Assembly: GCA_030916575.1 (NCBI GenBank)
Contig: JAUPWJ010000042.1
Location: 1-18,448, forward strand
Direction of reading: 5' to 3'
Length of the DNA: 18,448 nucleotides
From: Patescibacteria group bacterium
Lineage (GTDB): Bacteria > Patescibacteriota > Minisyncoccia > Phycocordibacterales > UBA9973
This document shows, piece by piece, positions 13,643-18,448 of the stretch (positions are counted from its first letter, which is position 1; each line of letters begins with the position of its first letter). Below the pieces are notes generated by a model that saw only the letters and a list, made by a program, of their open reading frames with translations, was not told where the DNA came from and did not search any database. The translations under genes were made by a program, and so were the position numbers.

Positions 13643-15274
13643 ATGAATAATTTTAAAAAGTTTTTTAATAAAAAGGTAATAAATATAAGTATATTTGTAA
13701 TAGTTTTAGCATTTGTTGCTATTTATTCCACTTCTGTGAAATCAAGTAGTACAGATAATCTTTCTGGATATATGTGGAGTGCAGATAATTGGAGTGATGT
13801 AAATGGGAATGGAGTGCAAGACTCTGGCGAAATAATGACTCCACCAGGTGGTGCAGGTTGGATTTCTGTTAATTGTTTAAGTGGTGGAAATTGTGCAGGT
13901 AATGATTATGGTGTAACACTAGAAACAGACGGTGACTTAGTTGGTTATGCGTGGTCTCCACACTTTGGTTGGCTCCAATTTGGAGGTCTTTCTGGTTTTC
14001 CTATAGGTAGTGGAACTGTTTCTGAAAATGCAAAAGTATTACCAAATGGAGATTTGACTGGCTGGGCTAGATTTTGTGCTGGTGCAGCAAATAATAGTAC
14101 ATGTTCTGGTAATCCAGCACAAAATGATACTTCAACTGGGGGTTGGGATGGCTGGGTTTCTTTAAAAGGCACTGGTTATGGTGTTCACCTTACTATAGAC
14201 CCTGAGACAAGTGCAGGTGAGTTTGATGGTTATGCTTGGGGAGGAAATCAAGATTCTTCAGGAATGAATACTACTGGTACAGGATGGATTGCTTGGAGTA
14301 CTGATATATCCGGGGTTATTTATATCCCAGATGTTTCCCCCTATGTTCTCCTAACAGCTACTCCTAATATAGTGCAACAAAACGGGACAACCACACTTAG
14401 CTGGGAGGGGTATGGATTAGTTGCTGGAAATGTTTGTACAGCTACTGAAGTCACATTTCCTGGTGATGGTGGCTGGGTGAGTCCTCCACTTTATTCTTCA
14501 GCCAATGGATCAACTTTTGTAACACAGCCTCTTAATCAATTAGGAACTCATACATTTAAGATTTCATGTCCTAAAGATGGACCTGGTGGAGGAGTTGCGG
14601 AAAGTACTGTAGATGTAAGTGTCGGTATTAATTTAAACTTTATTGCTGAACCTTCACCTGCGCCATATTCTTCAGGCTATACAACAACTTTGTATTGGAG
14701 TGTTGTTCCATCAGATACTGTATTTGAAAGTTGTACTGCTGTTTCTGCTACTGATGCAGCTCCTCCATTAGGAAATAATGTACCTGGCACTGGTTGGCCT
14801 GGGTCTTCTATTGCGATACCACCGTCATCTAAGGCAAATATTTTTGTGCCTGTAAATCCTACTTTCTTTACAATATCTTGTGTTACTCCTCAAAATGTTA
14901 CTGTGACTAAAACTGTTTCTGTTGCGCGAGGAAATATTCCTGAGGCAGGAATTGTGTTTACAAATACTGATGTTGTTCCAAACGGAAGTGGTGGATTTAC
15001 AACTAACTTAACTTGGAGTACTACAAATGTTGAAAGTGGTTCTTGTGATGCTGAAACAGATAATCCAGATACTGGTACTGGTTGGAATTGGGACAATGGA
15101 GCAGAGTTTGGAACTCAAAGTGGGGTAATTGTGCCGGCGCTGGCTCCAGCATTTACTACTTATAGATTGAAATGTACCCGTATAGGTGGTGGTGAGATCG
15201 AAGCAACACCGCTTACTCTAAATAATTTGAGTAAAGCTTCACGAATTGTAAAGCCACATTATAAAGAGAATTAA
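13643..15274 (+). CDS. Large surface protein with GYxW repeats and three Ig-like modules
   Basis: 543 residues, unknown function. An N-terminal hydrophobic helix (about 12-29) acts as signal or anchor. Residues 41-220 hold Trp/Gly-rich repeats (SGYMWSADNW, VGYAWSPHFGWLQFGG, DGYAWGGNQ...GTGWIAWS), likely beta-rich. D52-x-N54-x-N56-xxx-D60-xx-E63 fits a calcium-binding EF-hand/dockerin-like loop. Three repeated modules follow (about 235-328, 332-428, 436-528), each with LSW/LYW/LTW and one Cys pair (C265/C309, C364/C413, C468/C511), which suggests Ig-like folds with a disulfide and therefore export. No LPxTG or C-terminal membrane helix. It lies between the small membrane protein and the fibre genes, 3 nt from the next start. 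Confidence 0.75.
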   Translation: MNNFKKFFNKKVINISIFVIVLAFVAIYSTSVKSSSTDNLSGYMWSADNWSDVNGNGVQDSGEIMTPPGGAGWISVNCLSGGNCAGNDYGVTLETDGDLVGYAWSPHFGWLQFGGLSGFPIGSGTVSENAKVLPNGDLTGWARFCAGAANNSTCSGNPAQNDTSTGGWDGWVSLKGTGYGVHLTIDPETSAGEFDGYAWGGNQDSSGMNTTGTGWIAWSTDISGVIYIPDVSPYVLLTATPNIVQQNGTTTLSWEGYGLVAGNVCTATEVTFPGDGGWVSPPLYSSANGSTFVTQPLNQLGTHTFKISCPKDGPGGGVAESTVDVSVGINLNFIAEPSPAPYSSGYTTTLYWSVVPSDTVFESCTAVSATDAAPPLGNNVPGTGWPGSSIAIPPSSKANIFVPVNPTFFTISCVTPQNVTVTKTVSVARGNIPEAGIVFTNTDVVPNGSGGFTTNLTWSTTNVESGSCDAETDNPDTGTGWNWDNGAEFGTQSGVIVPALAPAFTTYRLKCTRIGGGEIEATPLTLNNLSKASRIVKPHYKEN

Positions 15275-15277
15275 AAT

Positions 15278-16594
15278 ATGAATAAAAAACAAAAAACAGT
15301 TTTAAAATCATTTTTTATTCTATTAGCTTTTACTCTTGCAATTAAAAGTGGAGCTGTTTGGATGCCTCCGACATTGTCTGCACCAGATGGAAATACACAA
15401 CCTCCAGTAAACGTAGGAGATGTTTTACAGTTCAAGAATGGAAATTTTGTTGCTCAAGGTTTGAAGTCCACAGTCTCGGCTATATTTGAAGGTAATCTTC
15501 AAATATTAGTAGGCACTCCAGGTGAAGGTAAAGTTTTAACCTCTGATGCTACAGGTATAGCAAGTTGGCAGACACCAGCAAATGGAGGAGGTGGTGAGGG
15601 AAGTGATGGTAATGGTTGGACTGACGAAGGTGTGGTGGTAAGACTAACTACTTTCGCAGATGATATTAATATAGGTAATTCAACTCTAATAAACAAAGAA
15701 GGTGTGAGGTTTTTACATAATAGAGGAGGTCCTGACAGCACATATTTAGGTATTAATGCTGGTACTTTTAGTAGTGGAGGAGCAAAAGAAAACACTGGTA
15801 TTGGGAAGAGTTCTTTGTCTGCAAATACTTCTGGAAAAAGAAATTCTGCGCTTGGATATAACTCATTACTTTTAAATACAAGTGGTGAAAACAATACTGC
15901 TATTGGCTGGACATCACTGTTAAAGAACACAAGCGGAGATGGAAATACGGCTGTTGGTACTGGTACAATGACTTTAAATGAAGTAGGTAATGACAACACG
16001 GCTGTTGGCCAGTTTGCACTTGCAGCGACAACGTCTAGCAACAACACCGCTGTTGGGAAGAATGCATTGTCTGCAAATCAGACTGGTATTCAGAATACTG
16101 CTATAGGAGCGTTGTCAGATTTTCCAGCAGGAACTTCTCTTAATAATAGTACTGTTATTGGTTTTGGAGCTATAGTTAACGCAAGTAATAAAGTTCGTAT
16201 TGGAAATACTAATGTTGAAGTTATCGAAGGACAAGTAGACTGGTCTTTTCCCTCCGATATAAGAATAAAGAAAAATATCAAAGATAGTAATTTAGGTTTG
16301 GATTTTATAAATAAATTACGACCCGTTTCTTTTCAAAGAGTAAATGGGGATGATTTGATAAATTATGGATTTATTGCACAAGAAGTAGAACAAGTATTAA
16401 ATGGTGTAGATACAAGTATTGTCTTAACTGATTCTACTCCAGAAAAAATGAAAACAATGCGTTACACTCAATTGATCGCACCTATAGTAAAAGGAATGCA
16501 AGAACTAAAAACTGAAAATGATTTATTAAAAAAAGAAAATACTGAATTAAAAATAAGAATGGATGCAATAGAGTTAAAGTTAAATAACTTGTAG
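15278..16594 (+). CDS. Fibre-like surface protein with YadA-type repeats and C-terminal S74 chaperone domain (paralogue 1)
   Basis: 438 residues. N-terminal signal (about 5-27), then module P42-G72 shared exactly with the next protein, then GKVLTSDATGIASWQTP. Residues 172-305 contain about eight 16-17-residue repeats of the N-T-A-(I/V)-G type (NTAIGWTSLLKNTSGDG, NTAVGKNALSANQTG), like YadA head repeats, which form trimeric left-handed beta-rolls. The end is a Peptidase_S74 intramolecular chaperone: S326-D-I-R-I-K331-K-N, LRPVSFQ, YGFIAQEVEQVL, closing with a coiled coil (LKTENDLLKKENTELK). In phage tail spikes this domain drives trimerisation and cuts itself off at the Ser; Ser and Lys at +5 are both present. 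Likely a trimeric adhesive fibre; the ligand is unknown. Stop is TAG. Confidence 0.85.
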   Translation: MNKKQKTVLKSFFILLAFTLAIKSGAVWMPPTLSAPDGNTQPPVNVGDVLQFKNGNFVAQGLKSTVSAIFEGNLQILVGTPGEGKVLTSDATGIASWQTPANGGGGEGSDGNGWTDEGVVVRLTTFADDINIGNSTLINKEGVRFLHNRGGPDSTYLGINAGTFSSGGAKENTGIGKSSLSANTSGKRNSALGYNSLLLNTSGENNTAIGWTSLLKNTSGDGNTAVGTGTMTLNEVGNDNTAVGQFALAATTSSNNTAVGKNALSANQTGIQNTAIGALSDFPAGTSLNNSTVIGFGAIVNASNKVRIGNTNVEVIEGQVDWSFPSDIRIKKNIKDSNLGLDFINKLRPVSFQRVNGDDLINYGFIAQEVEQVLNGVDTSIVLTDSTPEKMKTMRYTQLIAPIVKGMQELKTENDLLKKENTELKIRMDAIELKLNNL

Positions 16595-16614
16595 AAAATT
16601 ATTAGTAATAAGAT

Positions 16615-16664
16615 TAGCAGCGTTTTGGTTGACGATTACGCTGCATGATTTCGCAAAATCAAAA
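16615..16664 (+). repeat. Two-hairpin repeat element, copy 2
   Basis: Plus strand partner of 10610-10659, with 46 of 49 positions identical. The 7-bp stem GCAGCGT/ACGCTGC and the GATTT/AAATC stem are both intact; all three differences fall in loops. It starts 20 nt after the stop of S74 paralogue 1 and ends 5 nt before the ATG of paralogue 2. Confidence 0.9.
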
Positions 16665-16669
16665 ATATT

Positions 16670-18361
16670 ATGAGCAACAAAACAAAAACAAAAAAAATTC
16701 TAATGTCGATTTTACTCCTAGCTTTATTTGCAGTTGGAGTGAAAGCGGGAGCGAGCTGGGCATTGCCTTCAGGTGGGAATCCACCAGCGATGAATATATT
16801 TCCGCCAGTTAACGTAGGAGATGTTTTGCAATTTAAAAATGGAAATTTTGTTGCTCAAGGTTTGAAGTCTACTGTTTCTGCAATATTTGAAGGCTCCCTT
16901 CAAATTACAGCTGGTACAGGTGTCCCAGCGGCTGGTAAAGTCCTCACTTCTGACGCTACAGGTATGGCTTCATGGCAGACACCAAGTGGTGGAGGAAATG
17001 GCACGGGTAACGTAGATAATAACAACATTGATGGAACTACAAACTATGTCACGAAATGGACTGGTCCTCATACAATAGGTAATTCTCAAATATTTGATAA
17101 TGCAACTGGTGTTGGAATTGCTACTACTTCTCCTGCATCGGGTGTTAAATTAGATGTAAATGGAAAAGTAAAAATGACTGGTTTTCAACTTGGAAGTAGC
17201 GCGACAGCAGGGTATGTTTTAACTTCTGACATTGATGGAAATGGAACTTGGCAGCCGTCGGGTGGAGGAGGAGCAGGTGGTTGGAGTAGAGATGGAGCAA
17301 CACAAACCGTAAGACTGGCAACTCCTACAGATCTTGTAGGTATTGGGACATCAACACCTACGCAACAACTGGAAATTACTAAAAATTTCAAGTTACCTTC
17401 TACTGCTAACCAAGGAACAGCTGGTGTGATATATGTAGGTGATGATAGGTTTATGCATGGCTATGGTGTAGAAAATACTTTTATTGGTAGAAATTCTGGT
17501 AATCTAAATTTGGGTGGTACTAAAAATACTGGAGTGGGCTTTGAGGCTCTCAAAAATATAACTTCTGGAGATAGAAATGTTGCTATTGGTGGTGGTGCCG
17601 GAAAATCTATCTATACTAGTGGTAAAAATACTGCTATTGGTGTTGACGCATCAGGTAACAACGATGGTAGTTATAATACTTCTTTTGGTTACCAAGCTTT
17701 ACAAGGAGCAGTTGGCGTGAATAATAGTGAAAATGTTGCTATTGGAGCTAATGCACTGAAGTCATTAGGTGGGTCTGTTGGCAACACTGCTATCGGGTAT
17801 AATGCTATGGATTCTGCTACATCAGGTTATAGTAACAACACGGTTATTGGTTACAATGCAGATGTGGGTAGTGGAGCTGATAATGCTGTAGCAATTGGTG
17901 CGAATGCTATTGCATCTGTTTCTGAAACTATGGTTTTTGGTGATGGTAATGTCAAAGGCTGGGGTTTCGGTGCTCAACCTGGAGGTTCTGCAATTAAAGT
18001 TGGCTACAATTCAACTAACGGTAATGGAGCAGCTCTCAGTTTGGCTGGTATTTGGCAAAATTCTTCTGATCGAAATAAAAAACATAACATACAAGATATA
18101 AATTACGGTTTAGACACTATTCTTGAGCTTCGCCCAGTAAGTTTTGATTGGAATGGAACAAATGAACACAATATTGGTTTTATTGCCCAAGAAGTAAAAG
18201 AAATAATTCCTGAAGTTGTGTCAGGAGAAGATGGAAGTATGACTATGTCTTATGGAAACATGACAGCAGTTTTAACAAAAGCAGTGCAAGATTTAAAAAA
18301 TGACAATGACGAATTGCGGGCTAGATTAGAAGCTTTAAAGTTAAAGATTAAAAATAATTAA
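16670..18361 (+). CDS. Fibre-like surface protein with YadA-type repeats and C-terminal S74 chaperone domain (paralogue 2)
   Basis: 563 residues. N-terminal signal (about 10-28), shared module P45-G75, then two further phage-fibre-like segments: GVGIATTSPASGVKLDVNGKV...GYVLTSDIDGNGTWQ and VGIGTSTPTQQLEITKNFKL. A long run of YadA-like repeats follows (NTFIGRNSGNLN, NTAIGVDASGNN, NVAIGANALKSL, NTAIGYNAMDSA, NTVIGYNADVGS). The C-terminal S74 domain has S466-D-R-N-K-K471-H-N, LRPVSFDW, IGFIAQEVKEIIPEVV and a terminal coiled coil (LKNDNDELRARLEALKLK). Architecture matches paralogue 1 but is about 125 residues longer in the middle. The hairpin element lies just before its start. No Shine-Dalgarno sequence; the next paralogue starts 4 nt after its stop. 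Confidence 0.87.
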   Translation: MSNKTKTKKILMSILLLALFAVGVKAGASWALPSGGNPPAMNIFPPVNVGDVLQFKNGNFVAQGLKSTVSAIFEGSLQITAGTGVPAAGKVLTSDATGMASWQTPSGGGNGTGNVDNNNIDGTTNYVTKWTGPHTIGNSQIFDNATGVGIATTSPASGVKLDVNGKVKMTGFQLGSSATAGYVLTSDIDGNGTWQPSGGGGAGGWSRDGATQTVRLATPTDLVGIGTSTPTQQLEITKNFKLPSTANQGTAGVIYVGDDRFMHGYGVENTFIGRNSGNLNLGGTKNTGVGFEALKNITSGDRNVAIGGGAGKSIYTSGKNTAIGVDASGNNDGSYNTSFGYQALQGAVGVNNSENVAIGANALKSLGGSVGNTAIGYNAMDSATSGYSNNTVIGYNADVGSGADNAVAIGANAIASVSETMVFGDGNVKGWGFGAQPGGSAIKVGYNSTNGNGAALSLAGIWQNSSDRNKKHNIQDINYGLDTILELRPVSFDWNGTNEHNIGFIAQEVKEIIPEVVSGEDGSMTMSYGNMTAVLTKAVQDLKNDNDELRARLEALKLKIKNN

Positions 18362-18365
18362 AAAA

Positions 18366-18448
18366 ATGAATTTAAAAATTAATACAATTTTAAAATCAGT
18401 TTTTTTCTTAGCTTTATTTGCATTTGCAGTTAATGTGGGAGCTGTTTG
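18366..18448 (+). CDS. Start of a third S74-type surface protein (cut by the window end)
   Basis: ATG 18366, 4 nt after the previous stop, opens 27 codons to the window edge. The signal-like start MNLKINTILKSVFFLALFA, ending FAVNVGAV, closely resembles the N-termini of the two preceding fibre proteins (TVLKSFFILLAFTLAIKSGAV; LALFAVGVKAGAS). The domains beyond are not visible, so the family call rests on the signal sequence and tandem position. Confidence 0.65.
   Translation, partial: MNLKINTILKSVFFLALFAFAVNVGAV

Noticed and set aside
15499..16047. A 182-codon open frame antisense to S74 paralogue 1
   Set aside because: It mirrors the repetitive low-complexity coding strand, has no promoter or homology-like motif, and gives a Pro/Ser/Val-rich translation typical of shadow frames.
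15790..16190. Periodic repeats that might look like a CRISPR or tandem DNA array
   Set aside because: The period (about 48-51 nt) is a multiple of three and encodes degenerate 16-17-residue YadA-like repeats. The DNA copies are diverged, so this is protein repetition.
15278..18448. Prophage tail-fibre region
   Set aside because: S74 domains are common in phages, but no integrase, terminase, capsid or tail genes are visible, and the operon begins with a bacterial-type membrane anchor next to nusA. Could be revisited with more sequence to the right.
1..18448. tRNA, rRNA, insertion sequences or CRISPR arrays
   Set aside because: I scanned for tRNA-like T-loops, transposase motifs and short direct repeats with spacers and saw none that I could support.

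Overview
This is an AT-rich, gene-dense window. It looks like part of the chromosome of a Candidate Phyla Radiation (Patescibacteria) bacterium, most likely a Parcubacteria-type lineage. This is a judgement from gene content, made without any database search. The clues are a zinc-ribbon protein of a type I associate with these genomes, a short GALIGSIIII-type membrane protein, a trigger factor without its PPIase domain, and tandem surface proteins with S74 chaperone domains. The standard code fits: no reading frame is interrupted by TGA, so there is no sign of the TGA=Gly recoding of Gracilibacteria or Absconditabacteria. All visible stop codons are TAA or TAG.

Layout. 1-435 (+) is the 3' part of a zinc-ribbon protein. 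It converges on rny (480-2009, -) across a shared hairpin terminator. clpP (2269-2865, -) is divergent from a methyltransferase-like gene (2932-3783, +). Next comes a pyrimidine operon, carA-carB-pyrB (3988-9191, +), preceded by a promoter, a 24-codon leader ORF and an intrinsic terminator arranged like an attenuator. pyrB abuts the convergent gene tig (9192-10283, -). To its right, all on the - strand and transcribed in this order, are nusA (11959-13161), ppa (11359-11943), a secreted coiled-coil protein (10675-11277) and a small membrane protein (10364-10606). This run ends at a 17-bp perfect hairpin just before the tig promoter. From 13335 to the window end, a + strand surface operon encodes a small membrane-anchored repeat protein, a large protein with predicted Ig-like modules, two complete fibre proteins with YadA-like repeats and a C-terminal S74 domain, and the first codons of a third relative.

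How it works together. The left and centre are housekeeping: RNA decay (RNase Y), proteolysis and folding (ClpP, trigger factor), transcription (NusA), pyrophosphate removal (Ppa) and the first two steps of pyrimidine synthesis (CarAB, PyrB). The right is a cell-surface cassette that may build adhesive fibres; many CPR bacteria live attached to host cells, but that role is inferred.

Most notable signals. (1) A possible pyrL-like, UTP-sensing attenuator sits ahead of carA. (2) Several genes have the -10 hexamer ending 6 nt before ATG, and no gene has a convincing Shine-Dalgarno sequence, which points to widespread leaderless or SD-independent initiation. (3) A 49-bp, two-hairpin element occurs twice in inverted orientation, each time between a stop codon and the start codon of a surface-type gene. 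(4) The two S74 proteins share 31 identical residues whose 11 nucleotide differences are all synonymous. (5) CarA and CarB look CAD/Bacteroidetes-like rather than E. coli-like.
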